A stretch of DNA of 64,000 nucleotides. Origin: Hyphomonas sediminis (GTDB lineage: Bacteria; Pseudomonadota; Alphaproteobacteria; Caulobacterales; Hyphomonadaceae). Positions within the stretch are counted from its first letter, which is position 1; the number at the start of each line of letters is the position of its first letter. The position numbers were made by a program, and so were the translations under genes. The DNA is taken from assembly GCF_019679475.1 (NCBI RefSeq), contig NZ_JAIEZP010000001.1:3162001-3226000 (forward strand). Reading direction: 5' to 3'. Below the pieces are notes generated by a model. That model did not search any database. It was not told the origin of the DNA and saw only the letters and a program-made list of their open reading frames with translations. Positions 1 to 8,349 of this stretch are shown one piece after another.

Positions 1-1
1 C

Positions 2-253
2 CTGCCTCTGAGGACCCGGAACAAGCTGCAGACGATTGCCTGCGACCAGGCCGTCGCGCCGGCAGGGCCTTCCCTTCGATCCGGCTCCAGACTTGTCCGC
101 GACTGGAACGGCGTCACCCATGTCGTTGATGTTCTCAAAGGCGGGTACCGCTATCAGGGGCGCGTCTACAGATCCCTTTCTGCCATCGCGAGAGAAATCA
201 CGGGCGCCCGCTGGTCGGGCCCCCGCTTTTTCGGCTTGAAAGGCGCATCGTAA
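2..253 (+). CDS. DUF2924 family protein, C-terminal part (cut by the window edge)
   Basis: Frame 2 is open from the first bases to a TAA at 251-253 and encodes 83 residues containing RLVRDWNGVTHVVDVLKGG and ending RSLSAIAREITGARWSGPRFFGLKGAS. That is the typical end of DUF2924 proteins, which I recall next to large serine recombinases in alphaproteobacterial accessory regions; their biochemical role is unknown. The last A of the stop codon is the first A of the recombinase ATG, so the two are translationally coupled. The start lies outside the window. Confidence 0.8.
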   Translation: MPLRTRNKLQTIACDQAVAPAGPSLRSGSRLVRDWNGVTHVVDVLKGGYRYQGRVYRSLSAIAREITGARWSGPRFFGLKGAS

Positions 254-1908
254 TGTCAGCAGGCGGATCGGATCGGCGGATTGTCCGCTGCGCCATCTAC
301 ACGCGCAAGTCCAGCGAGGAAGGTCTCGACCAGGCCTTCAACTCGCTCGACGCGCAGAGGGAGGCCTGCGAAGCGTATATCGCCAGCCAACGACATGAAG
401 GCTGGAAGCTGATCCCTGCGCATTATGATGATGGTGGGCTTTCCGGCGGAACACTCGAGCGTCCGGCCCTAACCCAGCTCCTGGAAGACATCGATACGGG
501 CAAGATTGACCTTGTTGTCGTCTACAAGATCGACCGACTGACGCGCTCGCTCGCTGACTTCGCCAAGCTGGTGGATAGATTCGATGCAGCCGGCTGCTCT
601 TTCGTTTCGGTCACGCAAGCGTTCAACACCTCCACCAGCATGGGAAGGCTGACCCTCAACGTACTGCTCTCATTTGCCCAGTTCGAACGAGAAGTGACCG
701 CTGAGCGTATTCGGGACAAGATTTCAGCATCCAAGAAAAAGGGTTACTGGATGGGCGGCTTGCCACCGCTCGGCTACGAACCCCATCCTGATTCTCTAAC
801 CCGCACCCTGGTGATCAATTCTCCCGAAGCAGACATCGTCCGGGAATTGTTCCAGCTTTACGATGCGATTGGCTGCGTCCGGCTGGTCGAGGCGGAAGCG
901 GCGCGCCGAGGCTACCGAACCAAATCACGGACCTTCAGCAATGACCGACACGTAGGCGGCAAACCGCTCAGGCGTGGCCACATTCATTTCCTTTTGCGCA
1001 ATCCAATTTATGTTGGCCGCATTCGTCACAAGCGGGAAGTCCACGACGGTTTACATGAGCCGCTCATCGAGGAGGCGCTGTGGGACCGGGTTCAGGCAAA
1101 GCTCGGCGCGCAGGATAAGCCTGGCCGGCGAAGCGCATCTGGCAATCGCCCCTTACTGACTGGGAAGCTGGTCGATGAAACCGGCGATCGGCTTACGCCG
1201 ACTCATGCGAGCAAAGGCCCTCGGCGTTATCGCTACTATGTGTCGTCTCGCCTTCTCGAAGGCAGAGGCAAGCGCGCCGATGGCTGGCGCCTGCCCGCCA
1301 AGCAGCTCGAGACCCAGCTTGCCCAGGCTGTCAGCGAGTATCTCATCACCGCCGGAGCTCAGATACTCCACAGCCCCACTACGACACTTATTGAACAAAT
1401 TATGCCCCAATTGACGTCGATCTCGGGCCCTGAGCGCCTAGAGCTCATCAAACGATGCCAAATATCCCAAGGGCGACTCGAGCTGGAAATCTCGGCGAAG
1501 TCTCTAGCAGATCGGCTGAGTGTGCAGGAATCCGATCTGGCTGCATCTTCCCTCAGCTTCACCTCGCCCTTTCAGATCAAGCGCCGCGGCGTCGAAGCCC
1601 GCCTCATCATCGGCGGCATGGCGCCCCGAACGGATGAAACATTGATCCGCGCCATTGCGCTGGCGCATGCTTGGGCAACAGAGCTTCGCGCGGGAACATC
1701 TATGACGACCCTCGCCGAGCGCCGCAACTGTACGCCAGCCTTCATTCGACAGCGCCTGCCACTCGCGTTTCTCTCCCCCAAGATTACTGAGGCTATCCTC
1801 GCAGGTCGCCAGCCTCACGACCTGACGCTCACCAAGCTGATCACCCATCCTATTCCGCTCGACTGGGATGATCAGTGGGCAGAACTCGGCTTTTCAGCTA
1901 GCGCCTGA
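253..1908 (+). CDS. Large serine recombinase (resolvase/invertase family)
   Basis: The 551-aa protein cuts and rejoins DNA through a serine-DNA intermediate. The N-terminal resolvase domain (about residues 10-155) shows the YTRKSSEEG motif, with Ser20 as the likely nucleophile, followed by SLDAQREACEAYI and YKIDRLTRSLADF. A Recombinase domain follows (about 165-300; GRIRHKREVHDG). The C-terminus has a helix-turn-helix-like segment (LAERRNCTPAFIRQRLPLAF, then LAGRQPHDLTLTKL), which I recall from recombinases paired with DUF2924 genes. No obvious Cys4 zinc ribbon is seen. The gene sits between the coupled DUF2924 gene and a repeat field leading to tRNA-Ser, so it probably belongs to an integrated element whose other end is left of the window. 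Its targets cannot be read from the sequence. Confidence 0.92.
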   Translation: MSAGGSDRRIVRCAIYTRKSSEEGLDQAFNSLDAQREACEAYIASQRHEGWKLIPAHYDDGGLSGGTLERPALTQLLEDIDTGKIDLVVVYKIDRLTRSLADFAKLVDRFDAAGCSFVSVTQAFNTSTSMGRLTLNVLLSFAQFEREVTAERIRDKISASKKKGYWMGGLPPLGYEPHPDSLTRTLVINSPEADIVRELFQLYDAIGCVRLVEAEAARRGYRTKSRTFSNDRHVGGKPLRRGHIHFLLRNPIYVGRIRHKREVHDGLHEPLIEEALWDRVQAKLGAQDKPGRRSASGNRPLLTGKLVDETGDRLTPTHASKGPRRYRYYVSSRLLEGRGKRADGWRLPAKQLETQLAQAVSEYLITAGAQILHSPTTTLIEQIMPQLTSISGPERLELIKRCQISQGRLELEISAKSLADRLSVQESDLAASSLSFTSPFQIKRRGVEARLIIGGMAPRTDETLIRAIALAHAWATELRAGTSMTTLAERRNCTPAFIRQRLPLAFLSPKITEAILAGRQPHDLTLTKLITHPIPLDWDDQWAELGFSASA

Positions 1909-1921
1909 TACCGCCAAATCA

Positions 1922-2106
1922 TTCCCTGCTTTTGCAAAGGTCTTCCCTGTTTGGGCCGGGAAAATTCCCTGTTCCACGTTTAGGGAATTTGCGCGCATCG
2001 CCCTGAATTGACGGGCGATTTATCGGGCCTGTCATAGGTATTCCCTGATCTTTTGCGGAAATTCCCTGTAAATCGGCTTAGAACAGGGAAAATGGCGATA
2101 AGGGAA
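1922..2106. repeat. Cluster of TTCCCTG / CAGGGAA motifs downstream of the recombinase
   Basis: TTCCCTG occurs at 1922, 1943, 1965, 2041 and 2062, with inverse versions (AGGGAA or CAGGGAA) at about 1982, 2084 and 2101, all in about 185 bp without a convincing gene. The motifs are in both orientations with uneven spacing. Possible roles are recombinase binding sites, an attachment region or repeated operator sites; none is proven. Confidence 0.6.
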
Positions 2107-2251
2107 CTGTTGCAAAATCCGAACAGAGACGCGGCGCCAAAAAGCGCAAAAAATATCGCTGATACAGAACACGGAGACGCCAGCCCCGCGCCAAACCCCG
2201 CCTGTTTGCGGGGTTTTGGAGGCCCTTAAGGGAACTGTCTCAAAATCTGAA
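2099..2251. repeat. Imperfect 25-bp direct repeat next to tRNA-Ser
   Basis: Positions 2099-2123 and 2227-2251 match at 22 of 25 bases; both begin TAAGGGAACTGT and continue into a CAAAAT..GAA core. The second copy ends 6 bp from the 3' CCA end of tRNA-Ser. This could be a pair of recombinase core sites or a decayed target duplication. Confidence 0.55.
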
Positions 2252-2257
2252 AATGAC

Positions 2258-2347
2258 TGGCGGAGAGGGAGGGATTCGAACCCTCGATACCCTTGCGAGT
2301 ATATCGGTTTTCGAGACCGACGCGATCGACCACTCCGCCACCTCTCC
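2258..2347 (-). tRNA. tRNA-Ser (anticodon CGA)
   Basis: The minus strand reads GGAGAGG (2347-2341) as 5' acceptor stem and CCTCTCC, discriminator G and an encoded CCA at the 3' end. The anticodon loop CTCGAAA gives CGA, reading UCG. The long variable arm and 90-nt length fit a class II serine tRNA. The T arm carries GGTTCGAATCC. Confidence 0.95.
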
Positions 2348-2585
2348 GCGCCGGGGTCTTTGAAGGGGGGTGAACTATCGCGGCCCGGAGAAAAGCGCAA
2401 GCGTCCGATTGGTGAATCCGCGCTTCATTCTGCATCTATTTTGCCGCGGTCGGGATGCCCCCGGTACATGGGTTTCCCCGTCTGGCCGGCCAGTCCGGTG
2501 AAATTTGATCCATTTGCTAAAACCGCCCTTATCCCAAACAGGCGACTATCCCAGGTTCGGGAGAAGAGGACCAACCGGCCTGACC

Positions 2586-3797
2586 ATGAGCGCCCAGATT
2601 TTCATCATGCTGCTCAATCCTGGCATCGGCGCCCTGCTCGCGGCGGCGTTCTTCCTCCTGTGGCTCAACCAGCGCGACAAGACCTATGTGCTCTATGCGG
2701 CGGTCGGCTATGCCATCTCGGCGACCGCCTTCTTCGTGCAGGATGTCGCCTTCCGCTATATCGGCTCGCCGTTGCCGATGAATGCCGAGCGGGTTGTCTC
2801 CAATCTTGGCTTCCTGCTCTGCGGCTGCTGCCTGTGCCTGGCGGTGCTGGGCCGTTTCAGCCTGCGTCCGCCCGTCCTGTTTCTGACCGCTGTCACCACG
2901 GCGGCGATGGGGGGGCTCCTCTGGTATCTGTTCATCGAGCCTTCGATCGCCGGACGTGTCTTCTCGGTCAGCTCCGCGCTTGGCCTGATCGCCGCGTTGA
3001 TGGCGGTGAAGCTCTGGCGGGTCGAGCGTAAGCACCTTGCCGACCGGTTCCTGTTCTGGATCTCGGCCATCTCGGCGGTAAATTACCTGCTACGCCCGGT
3101 GCTCATCCTCTGGGCTTCCGGCGATTTCGGCCCGAACGAAACCTTTCAGAGCTCGCTCTACTGGACGACGGTACAGTTCAGCCAGCCGCTGATCTCCATC
3201 GCCTTCGCGCTGAACCTGATGGTCGCCATCGCCATAGACCTGATCGGCCAGCTGCAACGCGAAGCGCGCACCGACAAGCTCTCCGGCCTGCTCAACCGCC
3301 GCGGCTTCGAGGACGCCGCCGAAGCGCTGATGAAGGCCCGCGGCCATAGCGCCAGCCCACCGGTCTGCCTCATTATTGCTGACCTCGACCATTTCAAGCA
3401 GATCAACGACACGTTCGGCCATTCGGTGGGCGATGCCGTGATTGGCCTCTTTGGGCGCCATATCGCCTCGATGGCGACGGGCGAGATGATCGCCGGGCGC
3501 ATCGGCGGAGAAGAGTTCGCCATCCTCCTGCCGGGGCATGAGATCCAGGCTGCGCGCCTGTTTGCCGAATCCCTGCGGGCCTGCCCATGGGACTACTGGT
3601 CCGGCATGCTGCCCGACAATCTCGCCGCAAGTGTCAGCATCGGGGTCAGCGCCGCCTGGCCGGGGGCAGACCTCTACGGCCTGATGAATCACGCAGACGA
3701 AGCCCTCTACGATGCCAAGAAGGCCGGCCGCGACCAGGTGCGCATCTATGGCGCCTCGGTAGACTTTCCAGCTACGCTCGCGCGCCTGCGCCGCTGA
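2586..3797 (+). CDS. Membrane-bound diguanylate cyclase (GGDEF)
   Basis: The 403-aa protein should make cyclic di-GMP from two GTP. The N-terminal half (to about residue 215) is hydrophobic with about six or seven membrane segments, so it is an integral membrane sensor of unknown ligand. The GGDEF domain follows: SGLLNRRGFEDA, ADLDHFKQINDTFGH, and the active-site loop RIGGEEF near residue 305. The RxxD product-inhibition site expected just upstream is absent (MATGEMIAGRI), so feedback inhibition may be lost. The ATG at 2586 was chosen over one at 2505 because the hydrophobic region begins there and a purine-rich GAGAAGAGGA lies upstream. It appears monocistronic. Confidence 0.9.
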   Translation: MSAQIFIMLLNPGIGALLAAAFFLLWLNQRDKTYVLYAAVGYAISATAFFVQDVAFRYIGSPLPMNAERVVSNLGFLLCGCCLCLAVLGRFSLRPPVLFLTAVTTAAMGGLLWYLFIEPSIAGRVFSVSSALGLIAALMAVKLWRVERKHLADRFLFWISAISAVNYLLRPVLILWASGDFGPNETFQSSLYWTTVQFSQPLISIAFALNLMVAIAIDLIGQLQREARTDKLSGLLNRRGFEDAAEALMKARGHSASPPVCLIIADLDHFKQINDTFGHSVGDAVIGLFGRHIASMATGEMIAGRIGGEEFAILLPGHEIQAARLFAESLRACPWDYWSGMLPDNLAASVSIGVSAAWPGADLYGLMNHADEALYDAKKAGRDQVRIYGASVDFPATLARLRR

Positions 3798-3944
3798 CCA
3801 TCCGCGCATCGCGGTCCGCCCCGAACACCTGCAATCACGCTGATTTGGCCTGTTTTGCCCCCGTGCCCGGCGGGCGATTGCGGCATATATGAAGAATAAC
3901 CGCACACTCCCCCGTTTTTCCCATATCTGGCGTGAAGTTGGGGT

Positions 3945-3973
3945 TTGACAGGCGGTTCGCTTTGGTGTTTACC
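3945..3973 (+). promoter_or_regulatory. Likely sigma-70 promoter of rplU-rpmA
   Basis: TTGACA (3945-3950) and TTTACC (3968-3973) are separated by exactly 17 bp, placing a transcript start near 3980, just before a strong leader hairpin and about 75 bp upstream of the rplU ATG. Confidence 0.55.
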
Positions 3974-3983
3974 CCCGACCTTC

Positions 3984-4012
3984 GGGCGCGGCGCCTTCAA
4001 GGTGCGGCGCCC
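3984..4012 (+). promoter_or_regulatory. Leader hairpin upstream of rplU
   Basis: GGGCGC (3984-3989) pairs with GCGCCC (4007-4012), then a G-G mismatch, then GCGCC pairs with GGTGC around a TTCAA loop. The hairpin starts within a few bases of the predicted transcript start and ends about 40 bp before the ATG. No U tract follows, so it is not a terminator. It may be an autoregulatory ribosomal-protein leader, which is an inference. Confidence 0.5.
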
Positions 4013-4053
4013 TCACACATTTTCACTATTCCATGTCGGAAGGAATTGGCCCC

Positions 4054-4650
4054 ATGTTCGCGGTCATTAAGACAGGTGGCAAACAATACAAAGTCGCTGA
4101 AGGCGACACGCTCGTGATCGAGAAACTGGCTGCTGCCGCCGGCGATACGGTCACCTTTGACACGGTTCTCATGGTCGGCGCAGGCGCTGGCGTGACGGTT
4201 GGCGCCCCCACGGTTGCCGGCGCCACGGTCACCGCTGAAGTCGCTTCGGAAGTGCGTGGGCCCAAGCTCATCACCCGCAAGAAGCGTCAGCGCCAGACCT
4301 ACCGCCGCACCATCGGCCACCGTCAGGACCTGATGGAAGTGACGATCACCTCCATCAACACCGACGGCAAAGCCCCGGCGAAAAAGGCCGCTGCCAAGAA
4401 GGAAGACGCCCCGAAAGCTGAAGCCGCTGCGGCTGCTGATGCTCCGGCTGGCGACAACCTGAAGAAACTCACGGGCGTTGGCCCGGCGCTCGAGAAAAAG
4501 CTGCACGGCGCAGGGATCACCACCTTCGCTCAGATCGCCGCCCTCTCCGACGCTGACATCGCCAAGCTCGAAGAAGAGCTGAGCCTCGCAGGCCGTTTCG
4601 CCAAGGACGGCTGGGTCGAGCAGGCCAAAGAACTCGCTAAGGACGCATAA
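4054..4650 (+). CDS. rplU: 50S ribosomal protein L21 with a C-terminal helix-hairpin-helix-like extension
   Basis: The first 100 or so residues are classic L21 ([46 protein letters not shown]), which binds 23S rRNA in the large subunit. After it come an Ala/Lys-rich linker and a separate small domain (about 140-198; [33 protein letters not shown]) resembling helix-hairpin-helix modules. Total length is 198 aa against about 100 for the usual protein. The ATG at 4054 follows GGAAGGA with good spacing and matches the family start; an earlier ATG at 4033 is disfavoured. It is followed by rpmA, the standard arrangement. Confidence 0.97.
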   Translation: MFAVIKTGGKQYKVAEGDTLVIEKLAAAAGDTVTFDTVLMVGAGAGVTVGAPTVAGATVTAEVASEVRGPKLITRKKRQRQTYRRTIGHRQDLMEVTITSINTDGKAPAKKAAAKKEDAPKAEAAAAADAPAGDNLKKLTGVGPALEKKLHGAGITTFAQIAALSDADIAKLEEELSLAGRFAKDGWVEQAKELAKDA

Positions 4651-4688
4651 GGCTCAGGCCTTCCGCTAAAGGATAGAAGGAGCAGACT

Positions 4689-4958
4689 ATGGCTCATAAG
4701 AAATCAGGTGGCTCGTCCCGCAACGGCCGCGACTCAAATCCTAAGTATCTCGGCGTGAAGAAGTTCGGCGGCGAAGTTGTCGCTCCGGGCAACATCATCG
4801 TTCGTCAGCGCGGCACGCAAAAGTGGCCGGGCAAAGGCGTTGGCATGGGCAAGGACCACACCCTTTTCGCGATTAAAGGCGGCAAGGTTGAGTTCGCGCA
4901 CAAGTCGGGTGGCCGCATTTACGTAAACATCGTACCGATGGCAGACGCAGCCGAATAA
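4689..4958 (+). CDS. rpmA: 50S ribosomal protein L27
   Basis: The 89-aa protein begins [20 protein letters not shown] and contains [15 protein letters not shown], diagnostic of L27, whose N-terminal tail reaches the peptidyl transferase centre. AAGGAG lies 8 bp upstream of the ATG. It is 38 bp after rplU and certainly in the same operon. The N-terminus needs no prepeptide cleavage, unlike Firmicute L27. Confidence 0.98.
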   Translation: MAHKKSGGSSRNGRDSNPKYLGVKKFGGEVVAPGNIIVRQRGTQKWPGKGVGMGKDHTLFAIKGGKVEFAHKSGGRIYVNIVPMADAAE

Positions 4959-5094
4959 CGCGGCCCTTCACACCGGTCGCACGCAAGAGTGGTGGCCGGG
5001 TCGTGAAGACGACCAGTTTCCGGGGGGAGGCAGGCCACTGTCTCCCCCTTTTAATTTGCCCTCCCCCGCCAGGCGCCACACATAGGAGGCAGCC

Positions 5095-5625
5095 ATGACG
5101 GAAGCGATCGAAATAGAAACACAGCGGCTCGGCCTGCGCCGGCTTACCCCCAGAGATGCGGGGCCGGTGACCGAGGCCATCAACGACCCACGCATCTATC
5201 GTATGCTTGCCAGTGTTGCCCCTTCCCAGTCCAAGGCCGAAACCCTCGCCTGGTTCGCGACGCATGATACGGCGCGCCAGGAGGATACCGGCCACATCTT
5301 CGCGGTCGTCTCGAAGGAAACGGGCGGCCTGGCGGGGCTGATCTCGGCAAACCGCCCCCGCAAGGACGATCCGTTCAATATCGGCTACTGGATGAAGCCC
5401 GACTTCTGGGGCGCAGGCTACTGTACCGAAGCTGGCAAGGGCCTCATCGGCTGGCTGGAAAATACCCGCGCGGCCGGCGCCCTCGTCTCGGGATATTTCT
5501 CGGACAATCCGGCCTCGGGCAAAGTCCTGCGCAAGCTCGGCTTCCTGCCCTGTGGGCGCAACCGCATGTTCTCCAAAGGCCGCGGCGAGCCCTTCGACCA
5601 CATCATGATGGCAAGGATCGCCTGA
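5095..5625 (+). CDS. GNAT acetyltransferase, RimJ/RimL-like
   Basis: The 176-aa protein opens with IETQRLGLRRLTPRDAGPV and contains NIGYWMKPDFWGAGYCTEAG and SDNPASGKVLRKLGF, the arrangement of the RimJ/RimL-type branch of acetyl-CoA-dependent N-acetyltransferases. The substrate is unknown; members acetylate ribosomal protein N-termini or small molecules. AGGAGG lies just upstream of the ATG. Its place between rpmA and obgE resembles other alphaproteobacterial chromosomes and is compatible with a ribosome-related substrate, without proving it. Confidence 0.85.
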   Translation: MTEAIEIETQRLGLRRLTPRDAGPVTEAINDPRIYRMLASVAPSQSKAETLAWFATHDTARQEDTGHIFAVVSKETGGLAGLISANRPRKDDPFNIGYWMKPDFWGAGYCTEAGKGLIGWLENTRAAGALVSGYFSDNPASGKVLRKLGFLPCGRNRMFSKGRGEPFDHIMMARIA

Positions 5626-5655
5626 CCCGGAAACTTCTCCCACCTCTCCCCTCTA

Positions 5656-5769
5656 TCGTCACCCTCGATGGCCAAAGGCCATCTGAGGGCCCATCTCCCG
5701 CCTGCGCCGCTTGGCCGATCGCACAGGAGATGGGCTCCCAGACCGGCTCAAGCCGGTCGGGAGTGACGA
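5656..5769. repeat. Intergenic palindromic repeat, family A copy 1
   Basis: The element opens TCGTCACCCTCGATG, has an internal small hairpin (GGCCaaaGGCC), the pair GGGCCCATCTCC / GGAGATGGGCTCC, a second hairpin (GACCGGCTCAAGCCGGTC) and closes GGGAGTGACGA. A second copy lies at 38783-38902. The termini are inverted (CGTCAC / GTGACG), and the central arms form a long stem. It resembles a MITE-like or BIME-like intergenic element. Confidence 0.75.
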
Positions 5770-5776
5770 AAACTGA

Positions 5777-6919
<1,143 letters not shown>

Positions 6920-6926
6920 CCCATCC

Positions 6927-7090
6927 TCCGTCATCCCGGTTTCGCTGCAAGCGAAGACCGGGACCCAGCCTTCCCCCAGCCCGTGGATCCCGGACATTTG
7001 CTCCGCAAATTCCGGGAAGACGCTCCAAAGCGATACCCCACGAAGCTCATCCTGAGCGTCCTTCGCCAAGCTCAGGATGAGGTCGAAGGA
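6927..7090. repeat. Dispersed intergenic repeats B (6927-7023) and C (7043-7090)
   Basis: The 301-bp gap between obgE and the next gene is mostly repeats. Repeat B (TCCGTCATCCCGG ... GGGAAGACGC) occurs again inverted at 11638-11729. Repeat C (AGCTCATCCTGAGCG ... CTCAGGATGA) is itself palindromic and recurs at 11417-11453. Both are of the kind widely scattered in alphaproteobacterial intergenic regions. No gene is seen here. Confidence 0.8.
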
Positions 7091-7182
7091 TAGAGCGGGC
7101 TCCCCCAACCCCGCCCCCTATCCCCCACCCACCCGCAAAAAACCCGAAATCCCTCAACCCCTTACGCGCGCCCGCCCCAAAC

Positions 7183-7211
7183 TTGTCCACGCCCCACAGA
7201 CCCATGCTAAC
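7183..7211 (+). promoter_or_regulatory. Promoter of the first duplicated unknown gene, probably giving a leaderless mRNA
   Basis: TTGTCC (7183-7188) and GCTAAC (7206-7211) are 17 bp apart and match the Caulobacter-type pattern TTGac..GCTAnA. The -10 box ends 9 bp before the ATG and there is no Shine-Dalgarno sequence. The paralogous gene at 53118 has the same boxes with the same 17-bp and 9-bp spacings. Confidence 0.6.
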
Positions 7212-7220
7212 CTCCAAAGC

Positions 7221-7895
7221 ATGGACACGCCCCCTCAGCCTACGGAAGACGACGCCATCGACGCCCTGCTGGAGCAGGCCCGCCAGTTCGTCCTTGGTCT
7301 GATCCTTTATATCGACGGCATCGTCCAGCGGCTGAACGGCGTGCCCCTCAGCGAGCGCCTTGCGCGCCACCTGATGCGCCACGCGTTGATCCCGGCTGAG
7401 ATCGCCCTGCGCCGCGCCATCTTCATCCTTGCCGCAGACCTGCCGCCCCAACCCGTCCCCACGCGCAAGCCGCCCGCCAAAGCCCCGCCGCGCCCATCCC
7501 AGTCCCGCGAAGCGCCCGCCGCCAAGCCGCCCAGCTTCCGCATGGCCGAGCCCGCCAAACGCAAAGCCGGCGGCTATGCTTCTGCCTCCCAGCTCCCCCG
7601 CATCAGCTTCCCGGGTGACGCCTCAGACCTGCGCGCGCCCACCTCCTGGCCGCGCCCCATCACCGAAACCTTCGCCCGCCGCCTCAGCGCGCTCCACGTC
7701 GCGTTCGACAACGCGCTCCCATTGGCAAAGCGCTGGGCCAGACGCTTGGCCAGTCGCCTCGCCCGCAAGGACGCCGCAAAACTCCTCCCGGCCACCGCGC
7801 CGCGCCTGCCCAAATCCGTACCCGAAGAAGCCCGCGACCTCATCCGGGAACTGACGGACTTCGCCCATCAAGGCTTCGCCCTTAACTCGTCCTGA
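7221..7895 (+). CDS. Unknown protein, paralogue of the gene at 53118 (copy 1)
   Basis: I do not recognise this 224-aa protein. The N-terminus (residues 1-75) is a predicted helical region: DAIDALLEQARQFVLGLIL, then LARHLMRHALIPAEIALRRA. A proline/lysine-rich linker (about 75-115) follows, then an Arg/Ala-rich helical C-terminus (FARRLSALHVAFDNALPLAK ... LASRLARKDAAK). There is no clear signal peptide or catalytic motif. The gene at 53118-53843 shares the start MDTP.QP, the RRHL..HA..PAE.A.RRAI core, the C-terminal architecture, and similar DNA on both flanks, so the two arose by duplication. The ATG at 7221 is preferred over one at 7077 because the paralogue starts there. Confidence 0.75.
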   Translation: MDTPPQPTEDDAIDALLEQARQFVLGLILYIDGIVQRLNGVPLSERLARHLMRHALIPAEIALRRAIFILAADLPPQPVPTRKPPAKAPPRPSQSREAPAAKPPSFRMAEPAKRKAGGYASASQLPRISFPGDASDLRAPTSWPRPITETFARRLSALHVAFDNALPLAKRWARRLASRLARKDAAKLLPATAPRLPKSVPEEARDLIRELTDFAHQGFALNSS

Positions 7896-8044
7896 CGCGA
7901 TCCCAAAAACGCCGAAACGCCCGCCTCCCAGCCCTGCTGGCGAGGATGCGGGCGCTTGTCTCCGTATGGCCCGCGCCCGGAACATTCCTCCGGCGCAGAC
8001 GTTGGTGAAGCAGGGACAGACCCCTGCATCAAAGGAGAAGCCCC

Positions 8045-8215
8045 ATGCAGTATGAAACCTATACCCATGAGCCCCGTGAGCCCCTCGCCTCCGAAACGCT
8101 TACGCCGGAGGAAGCGCGTCAGGCATCCAATGTCGGCCTGTGGCGTGTCCTCGCCGGGTCGATGGCCCTGGCGATCGCCGGTGTGCTGCTGGTCGGCGCG
8201 ATTGTCGCCGGCTAG
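8045..8215 (+). CDS. Small single-pass membrane protein (56 aa), unknown
   Basis: An ATG at 8045, preceded by AAAGGAGAAG with ideal spacing, opens a 56-codon frame ending in TAG at 8213-8215. The product starts MQYETYTHEPREPLASETLT, continues PEEARQASNVGLWRVLAGSM and ends in a hydrophobic stretch (ALAIAGVLLVGAIVAG), so it is a tail-anchored or single-pass inner-membrane peptide with a charged cytoplasmic segment. I do not recognise the family. Confidence 0.65.
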   Translation: MQYETYTHEPREPLASETLTPEEARQASNVGLWRVLAGSMALAIAGVLLVGAIVAG

Positions 8216-8349
8216 GCCAAACCTGGCCCCGAAATGACCGGTTCTGACCAGAATTGACCTCGAATGTCCGCGTTTTGATACGGGTTGGGGTCAATTTGCC
8301 CGCCCCCGCCTCTCGCCATAGGCATCGCGGACGTGTATCGCGGTCCCCC

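Noticed and set aside
36-239. 67-codon frame at the left edge
   Set aside because: The DUF2924 reading frame covers the same bases with family similarity, so this is a shadow.
1909-2110. CRISPR array made of TTCCCTG repeats
   Set aside because: Repeats are only 7 bp, occur in both orientations and have irregular spacing; no cas genes are present.
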